NCBI GenBank assembly: GCA_026391455.1
Contig: JAPLEH010000055.1
Span: 1 to 64,000 of the forward strand
Length of the DNA stretch: 64,000 bases
Source of the DNA: Bacteroidota bacterium
Lineage (GTDB): Bacteria; Bacteroidota; Bacteroidia; Chitinophagales; Chitinophagaceae
Direction: 5' to 3'
Every line of letters begins with the position of its first letter. Position 1 is the first letter of the stretch. Under the pieces are notes generated by a model, which saw only the letters and a list, made by a program, of their open reading frames with translations, made no database searches and was not told the DNA's origin. A program made the position numbers and the translations under genes. Below are positions 33,642-43,566 of the stretch, piece by piece.

Positions 33642-34346
33642 TCAGGATGCGAATGCGGCAGCATTGGCAGCAGCCAGGCCCGCCTGCAATGAACTGAGGT
33701 TGGTCTGAGCAACAGTAAGATCCGCAATAGCATCGTTGAGCATACCTGTGATTACATCGTTAGCCTTCAGTGCTCTATCGTAACGTTCCTGTGCATTGAT
33801 GTATTCATCGTGGATCAACTTTTGAAGTGCAGGAACTTGTGATAATTCTTCCGGCAATGGTTGCAGCGACTCCAGTAATTTCCCGCTCAGCACCTCATAC
33901 AGGTTGCCGGCGTTGCATACCACCAGGTTAGCATCTCCTTCAGATTCGAGGCAGGAAGTCTCCCCTGCGAAAACGGACTTCAGTGCCACAAGCGTAAAGT
34001 AGATCAGTTCCTTAATGAGTTTATTTACATTCTTAGCCAGGTGTTTGCTTTTATGCTCGGCATTTTTCAACTTGCCGTAGGCAGTATACGCATCATTGTA
34101 TGTTGCCAGTGCGCTCTGTACAATATTACTGATCATTGTATCATTACTCAGGGCCGTCGCCTTTTTGGCAGTGGCAAGTGCCAATGCAGCGGAAAAATCA
34201 GCAGACTTGGAAGTGAGTGAAGCCACAACAGCCTGCAACTCTTCCACTTTATGCTGAGCTACCAATACCTGATCGGCCAACCGGTCGAGTTCTTCTTTTT
34301 TCCGTTCGGTGATACCATACTTGGAATTGTTATTATATATACTCAT
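33642..34346 (-). CDS. Ala-rich coiled-coil eCIS-locus protein (234 aa)
   Basis: Most of the protein is predicted helix with heptad character (KKEELDRLADQVLVAQHKVE near residue 16, the Ala-rich stretch near 52, and the C-terminal DLTVAQTNLSSLQAGLAAAN). A central Cys pair (SCLESE, VVCNAG) stands out. Its opening, MSIYNNN, resembles MNTYNDN of the larger upstream protein, so the two may be diverged relatives. It could be a fibre, a sheath-associated factor or an exterior protein. Not recognised. Confidence 0.7.
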   Translation of the reverse strand: MSIYNNNSKYGITERKKEELDRLADQVLVAQHKVEELQAVVASLTSKSADFSAALALATAKKATALSNDTMISNIVQSALATYNDAYTAYGKLKNAEHKSKHLAKNVNKLIKELIYFTLVALKSVFAGETSCLESEGDANLVVCNAGNLYEVLSGKLLESLQPLPEELSQVPALQKLIHDEYINAQERYDRALKANDVITGMLNDAIADLTVAQTNLSSLQAGLAAANAAAFAS

Positions 34347-34389
34347 AATTTAATTATTTAAAGGATAACAAATATTGTTTTGTATCTGA

Positions 34390-36513
34390 TCAGGCGCCGA
34401 GGTACCTGAAGTTTGCTGTACAGGTAAAATCAGACAGCGCATTGATAAACTGACTCGTGTAAGACGGTTCGCCGGTAGCCACTGTAAGGATCACGGGAAT
34501 ATAAAAATCATCCTTATGAAGCGGGTTGCCGAAATTGTCTGTCATTGTGCTCGTAAGTTTGAGTTGAAAACTATTAGCACTATTATTACCTGGCTGAGCC
34601 ACTTCATAAATAGATTGTGGTACGAGCTCGGCAATATTGAGGTTGAACAATACACCGGGATCAGAATTGATCCTTCGAATGGGTTTATTCAATGCGGCAT
34701 CCCGTTTCGCGTAGGTACTCAGCAACTGTGCATTTTTGGTTTCGTGCTTACCGCGTTGTTCAGACAGTTTCTGCCGCAGCGCGCCGACTTCCTTTTCCAG
34801 ATTTGCAAGTTTCTCTTCCAGCTTTGCTTTTTGTTCCTTTTCTTCCGCGGACGGTTTCTTGGGGAAACGGCTAATTTCCAGCGTCAGGTCGCGGGCCTTT
34901 CTCTCTTTATCAACCAACTGGCCATTTAGTTTTTCAAGCTCCCGGATCAGTGAATCGATGTCCGACCTTAATTCAGCCAGGAGCTTTTCAAACTCCGCTG
35001 TAATCACACCCTGTGCTTTACGTTCGTTGTCCCAGTTCCTTATTCCTTCCATGGTCAGCAAATCTGCATACAGGAGTGATTTAGCAGGAAGAAACATGCA
35101 TCTGTACTGCACCGCATAATCGGCCTTCTGGCTTACTTCGAAAGTCAGGGTCTGTTCCTTTTGTTTGGGGGTGTATTCTATCCGGAGGTCTTCTATATCA
35201 AATTCAAAATCTCCGTCTTTCGTTTTCTTCGTGTACTGGAAATCCTTGATATCAAAATCAATATTGGCGGCAGGAGTCACCATAATGCTATTTGCCGCAG
35301 GACTAAGCAGTTCATAAGCCAGGTCAAATTTCTCAGATGGTGCAGAGAGAAAATCATCGAAGTTATTGATGAGTTTTTTATAGTCCGTCCGGAATTCTGC
35401 CAGTACGAATACCACATACTCTGTACCTGCTTTTACATCATCCCCATCGGTATCTTTTATCTCGCTCTGATCAATTGTTCTGAATACATCTTCACCACAT
35501 TCCTCTATTTCACAATCAATCCGTATGCTTGCATTGCCCTTGTCAATTACCTGCTCAGCCTCGGCGAGTGAGAATGTACTCTTTGCCCTGTTTTTTGCCA
35601 CCATGATGTAGTATGACTTCACGGGATACCCATTTGCGATTACTGGCCATTCAGTTGACAAATCATATCCGTCCTCTTTCATATTGTTCGGCTGCGGGAA
35701 TGGGCTTCGGTAGGTTTTAAATCTCACTTCGTATTTCAGTGTACCGTCACTATCGAAAGGCTTCGCGGTGAGATCGAGGTTCAGGTTGTTATTACTGCTG
35801 TGATAAGCCCCCTTTGCAGCGTAATACTGTTCATCACTGATTTCAGCAGTGGCTTCGTCCGCTTTTTCCTGATCAATCGCAGTTACCAGATCGTTGGAAC
35901 GGGAATCCACCTCGGAAGAAATATCATTGAAATTCCCGGTAATAACTTTGTCCAATGCTGCCAGCATATCATCCGTAGATTTAGCATCAGCAGCAACTGT
36001 TGCGGAAGCCACTTCTGCCACGGCAGCAGATGCATTCATCGCCATTTCAGATGTACGTTCGGCGTGATAGGCCGTTTTGGTCATCAGTTGATTCGCATAG
36101 CGGCTTTGTATATTAATATCCTGTCCAAAATCCGCAGCGCTGGTAATACTATAAATACCAGCAGTGGTGCGGGCAAGCCGTAGAATGGCATTTGCGCTGG
36201 CCTGTACATTTGCTGCCGCAACGGCCATATTGTTCACGGCCAGTGCATTGGTGGCTTTAAATGAATCGGCATCGGTCTTTACCATGGCAGAAACATTCGT
36301 ATCCACTCCCGTGGTATCAAAGATCTGCTTAATGGTATCATATTCCTCATTGGACCGTTTCAATTGGTATTCAGCCCTGGCCGCTGCTCCCTGGGCAAAA
36401 TACAAGGTTACTTCAGACGTGATGGCAGCAGCCCGTAGGTTGCTCAAATCAAGTTCCTGTGTGCTGAGTGTGGTGAGCACAGTGGAACGAAGGTTGTCGT
36501 TATACGTATTCAT
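34390..36513 (-). CDS. large coiled-coil/beta eCIS-locus protein (707 aa), possible fibre
   Basis: Residues 1-220 are Ala-rich helical repeats, 240-460 are beta-rich (KYEVRFKTYRSPFPQP, YYIMVAKNRAKSTF), and 495-600 form a classical charged coiled coil (ELRSDIDSLIRELEKLNGQL). A short beta domain ends the protein. This layout could suit a receptor-binding or fibre-like component. No Afp13-type fibre is otherwise present in the locus. The position, between tape measure and ATPase, is where Afp13 lies in other clusters only approximately. The function is inferred from architecture. Confidence 0.65.
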   Translation of the reverse strand: MNTYNDNLRSTVLTTLSTQELDLSNLRAAAITSEVTLYFAQGAAARAEYQLKRSNEEYDTIKQIFDTTGVDTNVSAMVKTDADSFKATNALAVNNMAVAAANVQASANAILRLARTTAGIYSITSAADFGQDINIQSRYANQLMTKTAYHAERTSEMAMNASAAVAEVASATVAADAKSTDDMLAALDKVITGNFNDISSEVDSRSNDLVTAIDQEKADEATAEISDEQYYAAKGAYHSSNNNLNLDLTAKPFDSDGTLKYEVRFKTYRSPFPQPNNMKEDGYDLSTEWPVIANGYPVKSYYIMVAKNRAKSTFSLAEAEQVIDKGNASIRIDCEIEECGEDVFRTIDQSEIKDTDGDDVKAGTEYVVFVLAEFRTDYKKLINNFDDFLSAPSEKFDLAYELLSPAANSIMVTPAANIDFDIKDFQYTKKTKDGDFEFDIEDLRIEYTPKQKEQTLTFEVSQKADYAVQYRCMFLPAKSLLYADLLTMEGIRNWDNERKAQGVITAEFEKLLAELRSDIDSLIRELEKLNGQLVDKERKARDLTLEISRFPKKPSAEEKEQKAKLEEKLANLEKEVGALRQKLSEQRGKHETKNAQLLSTYAKRDAALNKPIRRINSDPGVLFNLNIAELVPQSIYEVAQPGNNSANSFQLKLTSTMTDNFGNPLHKDDFYIPVILTVATGEPSYTSQFINALSDFTCTANFRYLGA

Positions 36514-36622
36514 ACTCGTTGTTTTTTATGATTAATGAATTGTTTTTTTGTTGAAGTAATTGTTAAGTACTGTCGGGTTCTTTGTAACGATTAATTTTAT
36601 TCATATACAGTTTTTTATTTGA

Positions 36623-39600
36623 TTAAAAAGGCCATTCTGTTTTTAGAGGTTTCTCCATCCATGGATATTTGATGAAAGAGAAAGAAAAGGGGGATTTGGC
36701 CAGTAATACATCATATGCCCTTTTCTCTACCGACAGAAACCAATTCTCCTCCTTTTCACAGATAAGGCCATCGCGTACCAGCCAGTTTCCGCGGAACCCA
36801 TCCACCGATGTATCACCGATCGCAGGCCAATAGTTCACCACTGCAGTGATAAGGCCATCTATCGTCTCTTTTGCCAATGCCGTGATTTCTATGCGGTCCT
36901 TTACGGGGCTATCGGGTGAAAGACCACAAAGTATCTTATTCAATACCAGATATTCTTCGGGTGCATTATCCTGTTCCGCTGAGAGGTACTGGAGATAATG
37001 CACAGCATCCTGCTGATATTCGGATGAAATAAACTGATTATCCACCACCAGACCCAACCTTTTGAAAAGCATGGGCAGATACATATTGATGATTACCAGG
37101 CCTGCATTTTTCACCGCTATTTTTTCAGTGCCGATTTCAAAACTTCCCCTACGACTTATTTTACTTTGCTTCCTTTTTAGCGAAGGGAAGTTTGTAGCAG
37201 TTTCCAGTCGCTCCTCCTCCCCGGCCGACAACTCTTGCATCAGTATTTTATTTGCTGCCAGCATAGCCGGTGGTAGCAACTGGCTGTTTTGTTGCATCGC
37301 TTCCACCCATAAAAGCGGGCGAACTGAATAAGCTGCACACAAATCGATGATCAGTTGTTTCCACAAACTGACCGGATCAATGCCACCTCTCGAATCAGTT
37401 TTAAACAACCGGATCATCAGTCGGTACAGCACAGCCTGCAACGCTGAAGCCGGAACACCTTTTATATTGACGACCCTGAATACTTCATACAAATGGGCCA
37501 CCATGCGTAATGATGCAGCTTGTTGTGGCCATGCCTGTTGCAATGCATGGATATAATCACTAAAAGGAATGGCCGTTGTAAATTGCTGAATCGTCTTTTC
37601 GTTGTGGAACGACTTTCGCAGTGCCTGTAATACCGGAGCAGGTTGTTGTGTAATGAGCAGGGAAGCCCATTCCTGTATTGACATGTCCGTATCCTGTCTG
37701 AACCAATACGGCATTTCGCCTTTCAGGATCAATACATCTATCAGTTCGGAAAGTAATCCTTTTATGGAAAGCTCCTGGAACAGCAAGAGAGGCTCCTGCG
37801 GTTTCAGTACCGTCAACTTAGCTGCTACTGCGGGCATCAGTTGCTGTAATGCGAGTCGTACCGGCGATGTATCGGTATATTGAAAAGATTGCAGGGTGGA
37901 CAATACGATGTCGGCAGGGGGTACTGTCTTTACCATCAGCGTCCGTACTATTTCCTGTACGATCCGTTGAAATGTACTGGCTGTTCGGATATTCCCCTGA
38001 ATGATCGCCATGGCCAAAGCCCAACCTCGTTTTGCTGTCCGGACTTTTGCGTCCGGGAAAAGTTTATTGGTTACGTGCAGCATTAACTGCAATTCTTTGA
38101 GCAATGCTGATTGTCCCTGTGGCAATACCCCGGCTGTCCACCAAATAAATTCTTCCAGCTCCACGCCCGCTTTCAATTGTTTCAGCAATTCCTGCCTGCG
38201 CCCGTCCCTTATTATTGCTGCGGTCAGCACTTCTGTTTCTTCCGTTAATAATAACTGTAGAAAATCAGCATACGACACCTGCTTATACTTTACCGAGATG
38301 CTGGTATTGCTTCGGTATGCTTTGTATTTAAGCAGCCTCAATACAAATTCAGGTGTCAGTTTTTCTTGTGAATACGTAGCATCAGTTTCATTCGAATTTG
38401 CCTGCTTCACCTGGGTAGTCTGTCGCGGCAAGCCATCCGGCAATCCCGAGCATAAATAACTTACAGACCGGCCCATTTGTAATCGCAGATACCCGATATC
38501 TTTATCCGCAAGAGCGGTTTCAATGACTGACAGCCAGAAAACCTTGCTCAGCCGTAGCTCCCAGCCGGTACCAGCATATCCATTTTCATTCAGCAGCAGT
38601 TGGTATTTATCAAAAAGTTGCCGGGCAAATACTGAACTTCCCGGAACAAGTTTATCCAATATTATTTTCGTTTCAGGGATAGGCATACCAGTCAATTTCC
38701 GGAATACCTGTTGCTGCCGGCACATAGCTATCCGCTCTGCCAGGTGGCGACGATCGGTGTTATTTTTACCGGCGAACCTGGCCCATATGCGGATGCGTTG
38801 TTCCGGATTTTTGGTGGACCATTCCTGATCTATCAAAACCCTGAGCATTGCTTTTATTCCCCGGGATGCTGATAGTGTATTACCAGCTCTTACAAGTGCC
38901 GCTTCCATGCCTGTGGTAGCAAATACCTGTTGCTGCATCAGTACAACCCGGAGCAATTTCCTGATCAATGCGGAAGAACTAATTGCCGGTTTCGTTGCAA
39001 TGATGCTGAATGCTTCTGCAGGTACAAAACGGCTTACCCATTCCTCCAGTTCAGGAGTGCCGGCAAAAACATTTTTCAATGTTGTCGTAACATTTCTGAT
39101 CAAACGGGCATGTATATGCGAAGATTCTGCCAGCAGCACAGTCAATTGATGTGAATTGATTTTGTCCATCACATATTCAATCAGTTTTCTCTTTTTGGGG
39201 TGTTTCATTAACGCATCCAGCAATGAATCCGGATCCGCAGATAACAATTGACGTAATTTATTCTGCCATTCACCTGCCGTTGTTTCAGCAAACGTTGTAT
39301 CATTCGTAACGATGTGTTGCAGAAGCTGTTCAATATCCCCGGTGAATGCCTTGTCTTTTCTTTTTCGAAGCTGTTCCAAAAACTGTACTTGCAATACATG
39401 AGTTATCTCAACTTGTTGGAGTGTTTGGGAACTGCTCGTTACAGGGGAAGTACAGAACATTTTATAGACTGCTTCCGCATCCAATCCTGCCTCTTTTGCC
39501 AGTTGGCCTGCACAATAGCGGGCAAATGTTTCAATATCCAGTGATGATCGCTGATAACGAAGCAGGAATTTAATACCCGCCAACCGCAGGATAACTTCCC

Positions 39601-40825
39601 CGCCGGAGGCAATAACTGATCCGGCCGTGCGGTGCATCCATTGAAGTATAAATAACCATTGGCTTCCCTTGCGTGGGTTTACCAAAGTAAACAGCACTTC
39701 CATAGATGCAGGCGAAAGTTGCGCTGCAATGTTCTCCCATTTTTTACTGCTGTACCCAAGCGGATAAATCATCTTCATGAACCGGTCTTTATCAATTCCG
39801 GCTAGCGCAATGAACAATTCATTGAATTCTTCCTGTCGCCCGCGGGTTTGCCTGTGTCCTTCCTCATTCAACAATATGCTGAATCGTTCCCAATAGTCAA
39901 TTCGATCCTGCTGTACAGGGTCCGCCGTTCCTGTAGTTCCAATTTGCTGCGCCAGCAAAGCAAGTATCCGTCCGAGATCGGTCCGGAGCTGCATTTTTTT
40001 CCTTACTGCTTCCAATGCCCGGCTTGTGGTATTCAGTAATTTTTCATATTCCAGATTGTAGTGTGCGGCCAATTGTTTGAGACTACTTTTTACAAATGCC
40101 AGCTTATTAAAGACGGTATCTTTCTCCTGCAACAGATAATTCAATATCCAGTTCCACAAATTCTTTTTAAAACCATGCTGTGAGGCCGTCACCAGGTTTT
40201 CTTTATTTTGTAAAGCCGTCATTTCACCTGTAAAACTGATGATTTCGATATGATGAACCGGTTCCAGCCCTTTTACCAACTGATGCAGGACAGGCTCATC
40301 AGTTTGCCATGCCATTCGTTTTCTTACATCCGGGTTGCCTTTTCCAATTTCGCGAATCACTTGTACGGTGGCCTGCGTTTGTTGTTCCAGCAATTGGCTG
40401 AATAATTTATTATAAGTAAGCTGTTGGGTGCTATGATACGAAGGCATGTACCCGTTTTGCAGGAAGAAACCAAGTGTTTGAAGATCTGTAGAAGCCGCAT
40501 TTACAATTTTAAATTTGGTATCATCGCCGGACATTTGTCTGTACAACATCGTACGAAGCGTTTCCTGCAGCGCCTCCCGGATAGTTGCGGATAATTCATT
40601 TTCCAAATCTGCATAATCAATTACTCCCAGATCGAGTTGAAGCTGATCAATATGCCAGAACTGATCAGCAGGGCAAAGCGTATCCAAAATGGATTGCAGT
40701 TCATCCGGCATTCTCCACCTGCTCCATCTGCTGAGACGGTCCTGCAGATCGCCGGATCTTCCTTTCTGGGTGAATGTTGTATCCCATCCCACACTAGAAA
40801 TGATATGTGTATGGCGAAGGGTCAT
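36623..40825 (-). CDS. contractile injection system tape-measure-type protein (Afp14-like)
   Basis: The 1400-aa protein starts with the typical MTLRHTHIISSVGWDTTF and has the conserved CPADQFWHIDQLQLDLG segment (residues 50-66) of the CIS tape measure family. It is almost entirely helical, with repeated blocks. The last part (IINMYLPMLFKRLGLV, then LNKILCGLSP, then NWPAI-type segments) matches the conserved C-terminal domain. It sets tube length and may occupy the tube lumen. It overlaps the Afp12-like gene by four bases. Confidence 0.88.
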   Translation of the reverse strand: MTLRHTHIISSVGWDTTFTQKGRSGDLQDRLSRWSRWRMPDELQSILDTLCPADQFWHIDQLQLDLGVIDYADLENELSATIREALQETLRTMLYRQMSGDDTKFKIVNAASTDLQTLGFFLQNGYMPSYHSTQQLTYNKLFSQLLEQQTQATVQVIREIGKGNPDVRKRMAWQTDEPVLHQLVKGLEPVHHIEIISFTGEMTALQNKENLVTASQHGFKKNLWNWILNYLLQEKDTVFNKLAFVKSSLKQLAAHYNLEYEKLLNTTSRALEAVRKKMQLRTDLGRILALLAQQIGTTGTADPVQQDRIDYWERFSILLNEEGHRQTRGRQEEFNELFIALAGIDKDRFMKMIYPLGYSSKKWENIAAQLSPASMEVLFTLVNPRKGSQWLFILQWMHRTAGSVIASGGEVILRLAGIKFLLRYQRSSLDIETFARYCAGQLAKEAGLDAEAVYKMFCTSPVTSSSQTLQQVEITHVLQVQFLEQLRKRKDKAFTGDIEQLLQHIVTNDTTFAETTAGEWQNKLRQLLSADPDSLLDALMKHPKKRKLIEYVMDKINSHQLTVLLAESSHIHARLIRNVTTTLKNVFAGTPELEEWVSRFVPAEAFSIIATKPAISSSALIRKLLRVVLMQQQVFATTGMEAALVRAGNTLSASRGIKAMLRVLIDQEWSTKNPEQRIRIWARFAGKNNTDRRHLAERIAMCRQQQVFRKLTGMPIPETKIILDKLVPGSSVFARQLFDKYQLLLNENGYAGTGWELRLSKVFWLSVIETALADKDIGYLRLQMGRSVSYLCSGLPDGLPRQTTQVKQANSNETDATYSQEKLTPEFVLRLLKYKAYRSNTSISVKYKQVSYADFLQLLLTEETEVLTAAIIRDGRRQELLKQLKAGVELEEFIWWTAGVLPQGQSALLKELQLMLHVTNKLFPDAKVRTAKRGWALAMAIIQGNIRTASTFQRIVQEIVRTLMVKTVPPADIVLSTLQSFQYTDTSPVRLALQQLMPAVAAKLTVLKPQEPLLLFQELSIKGLLSELIDVLILKGEMPYWFRQDTDMSIQEWASLLITQQPAPVLQALRKSFHNEKTIQQFTTAIPFSDYIHALQQAWPQQAASLRMVAHLYEVFRVVNIKGVPASALQAVLYRLMIRLFKTDSRGGIDPVSLWKQLIIDLCAAYSVRPLLWVEAMQQNSQLLPPAMLAANKILMQELSAGEEERLETATNFPSLKRKQSKISRRGSFEIGTEKIAVKNAGLVIINMYLPMLFKRLGLVVDNQFISSEYQQDAVHYLQYLSAEQDNAPEEYLVLNKILCGLSPDSPVKDRIEITALAKETIDGLITAVVNYWPAIGDTSVDGFRGNWLVRDGLICEKEENWFLSVEKRAYDVLLAKSPFSFSFIKYPWMEKPLKTEWPF

Positions 40826-43566
40826 TCTTTTTTTCTTTGTGGTGATGGTACAATCACTGTTTCCAGTTGACTAAGCAAATCCCCGGCTGCTTTCCTGCAG
40901 GAGCCGGGCACTGTTCCGTTTATCGTGGCACGCATAAGGTTATACCAAACAGTGAATAGTTCCGCCAGCGGCCATAAAACCTCAGCAGACAGCGTATAGC
41001 AAAGTGCCGGTGAGGTTACGGGCAATTCGTTTTCTGTAAACAAACTGAATCTTGTACTGAATGAAGCAGTTTTAATTGGTGGTACAAAATCAGGCAGAAG
41101 AAAGAGCAGTGACTGTGTGGGTAACCCAAATGCCTGATTCATTAAATAGGGGATACCGAATGAATAACTGCTATGTTCTGCGTGCCACCAGGTAATCTCA
41201 TTGGAAGTTTCTGCCGGCACTTCCTGCAATGGAAAAATTACACCCTGGTAAAACAGCTTTTTTTCTTTAATCTGTGATTCGATAAAACTGTTGTCCTGCA
41301 CGTTCAACCAGTCAGCAATAGCAGATGCATCCTGCATAGCCAGTCCGGAAATAAAATACCAGGATCCCTGCTCACGGTCTGTTGCAAGTATCAAGTCAAA
41401 CCCTCCATATAAAAGCAAGGGAACTTCGATCATTAACATGCCTTTTCGCTGGGAGATCATCCAATAAGCCAGGCAAACCTCCGGGTCGTCTGTATATAAA
41501 GCTGATGGAATAATCCCCGGGTTAACATCTTCCAGTTCACTGAATTTTTTGAAGAGAAAATTGCTGTAGTATATCCGGAGTCCCAGCAACATAAATAATT
41601 TAAGTTCGGCACCGGAATAGTTAACGATATCAGCCGGTTTTATCCGCTCTATTTCATCGATTCGTTCACTGAAAACGATAAAATCGATTGTTTCATCGTT
41701 GACCACAGGTAGGCATACTGCTTCGAGTTGCGATGCCAGAATAATAGTTGAAGGAAATTCCAGTAATGCAGACCCGATAAAATTGTATCCCTTCTGACGG
41801 TTATAGGCAAGCGAAGCCAGGTTTTGCAGATACAGGCTTTTGAAAATAACCTGATCTTTCAAAAGACTTCCTGTATATACTGGTCCTTCGATAATAGCAT
41901 TGATCAGCAACGGGGATTCGCCATGCCTTGCCAGCAGATGGTCGAGGATCGCATTCCGTCGTTCGAAATTATTATCCTCCCTGCGCATTACTTCTGTAAG
42001 CCTACGCATGTATCCATTATAAGGGTCCTCTTTATAATCTTCCCAACTTTTGTGTACCGCCAACGCTTCATCTTCGGTTAGATACCGGTAATCATAGGCA
42101 GTATAGTTTTTGAGCAACGGACGAATTTCCGGTACATGATAAATGGATTGAAAAAAATAGGTCGGCGAAAAAGAACGATAGGGAACCGGATATGGGTGGT
42201 CATGCTTGATAAAGGAATCCCTGTGCTCCGTCATCATCTTCAGGTCGGTAGGATCCGCCGTGGTGGCATTCTTAAATGAGAACAACTGTGGTACATTGGC
42301 CAATTGAGCGAATTGATTGGCCAGCAACTGGTCTGCCAGTGAGAGATAGCCTTTTAATTGTTTTGCTCTCGCTTTATCCGACTCAGTAACATTACCTGCT
42401 GTACCTTCATACCCCACATGATAAATCGCCGGAAAAGTTTGCTGTATGGAATAATAATTATCAATATCCCGATAAACCCCTTTGGGGAAAACGTCCAATG
42501 CACCGGGTGTTTTTCCATACACCAGATTCACTGACTGCTCCGGACTGGAAGGCAATACCGGTGGTAAAATCAACTCCGGGTTGAAAGCCACAGGGGTTCC
42601 TGACACCGTAATCGTGAGATTAGTTGATGCACGGGAGTCAATGAGATCGATATATAAAATTTCATCTGGCAAACAGGTGATGACCTTGTCTGCAGGTGCT
42701 GGGGGGCTTGCGGGAGGGCTATCAATTTTAATATCGTTGTAAAAGGCTAATCCGCTAACTGTATCCACACCTGGTATGGATAATAACAGGGAAGGCAGGT
42801 TGATTACATTTACCGTATCCATTTTGGATCCTGTCCATCCGGGTAAAATGTAGCCATTGTTCAGCAGCGGCCCATCCAGTATTTGATTGATTGTAGAGTC
42901 GACATGCTGTATACTATCATATCCGGCCTGCACCACTCTGGGGAAAATATAATCATTGATCTTTGCCTGCATGGCTTTCAGCAGGCGATATTGCATGTTC
43001 TCCTGTCTGATACCAATTGTACCGGACAGGAAAAATGTTTTTATCCGAAGTGGTCTTGGAAACAGAAAAAGCTCTCCGGTATTTCTCGCTTTATTCAGAT
43101 AATAAAAGGCCGCCCGACATATATCCGCTATGGCTTGTTCCTCATAACCTGATCGTACCAGCAGGAGTACCTTGTAGATGCAATGACTTCCATCTGGATT
43201 TTCTACAGGCGTTATCACCGCATTCTCCACACCTGTTACACCATCGATGAGGTATTTCCGGTAGTCTTCCCCTGTCACCGGCGATGTAGTGAATAATTGC
43301 TGGGGTTTATAAAACTGGTCATAAAACTGAAACGTTCCGTTACTTCGGGTAAGAATATCCTTAACAGGAAACTCATTGCAATAGCCGAGCTCCGTCAGTG
43401 CATAACAGACCTGTTCGAGTATGGTAACTCCGGGATCACCGGGGTTCAGGTTGGTCCACTCCGGCCCCATATGCTCCTGTATATAGGCAAACCCTTGTTC
43501 ATTGAGCAGATTAAAGTTCTGGCTCAATGGCAATGGTGTATCCGTTATGTACAATTGATCACTCAT
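40822..43566 (-). CDS. baseplate protein, Afp12-like
   Basis: In this 914-aa protein the N-terminal NLNPGDPGVTILEQVCYALTEL (residues about 38-59) is the hallmark of Afp11/Afp12-type baseplate wedge proteins. Repeated beta-strand domains follow, then a long C-terminal region ending in helices. It partners the Afp11-like protein in the wedge ring around the spike. It overlaps both neighbours by four bases (ATGA junctions), typical of stoichiometric translation. Confidence 0.88.
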   Translation of the reverse strand: MSDQLYITDTPLPLSQNFNLLNEQGFAYIQEHMGPEWTNLNPGDPGVTILEQVCYALTELGYCNEFPVKDILTRSNGTFQFYDQFYKPQQLFTTSPVTGEDYRKYLIDGVTGVENAVITPVENPDGSHCIYKVLLLVRSGYEEQAIADICRAAFYYLNKARNTGELFLFPRPLRIKTFFLSGTIGIRQENMQYRLLKAMQAKINDYIFPRVVQAGYDSIQHVDSTINQILDGPLLNNGYILPGWTGSKMDTVNVINLPSLLLSIPGVDTVSGLAFYNDIKIDSPPASPPAPADKVITCLPDEILYIDLIDSRASTNLTITVSGTPVAFNPELILPPVLPSSPEQSVNLVYGKTPGALDVFPKGVYRDIDNYYSIQQTFPAIYHVGYEGTAGNVTESDKARAKQLKGYLSLADQLLANQFAQLANVPQLFSFKNATTADPTDLKMMTEHRDSFIKHDHPYPVPYRSFSPTYFFQSIYHVPEIRPLLKNYTAYDYRYLTEDEALAVHKSWEDYKEDPYNGYMRRLTEVMRREDNNFERRNAILDHLLARHGESPLLINAIIEGPVYTGSLLKDQVIFKSLYLQNLASLAYNRQKGYNFIGSALLEFPSTIILASQLEAVCLPVVNDETIDFIVFSERIDEIERIKPADIVNYSGAELKLFMLLGLRIYYSNFLFKKFSELEDVNPGIIPSALYTDDPEVCLAYWMISQRKGMLMIEVPLLLYGGFDLILATDREQGSWYFISGLAMQDASAIADWLNVQDNSFIESQIKEKKLFYQGVIFPLQEVPAETSNEITWWHAEHSSYSFGIPYLMNQAFGLPTQSLLFLLPDFVPPIKTASFSTRFSLFTENELPVTSPALCYTLSAEVLWPLAELFTVWYNLMRATINGTVPGSCRKAAGDLLSQLETVIVPSPQRKKE

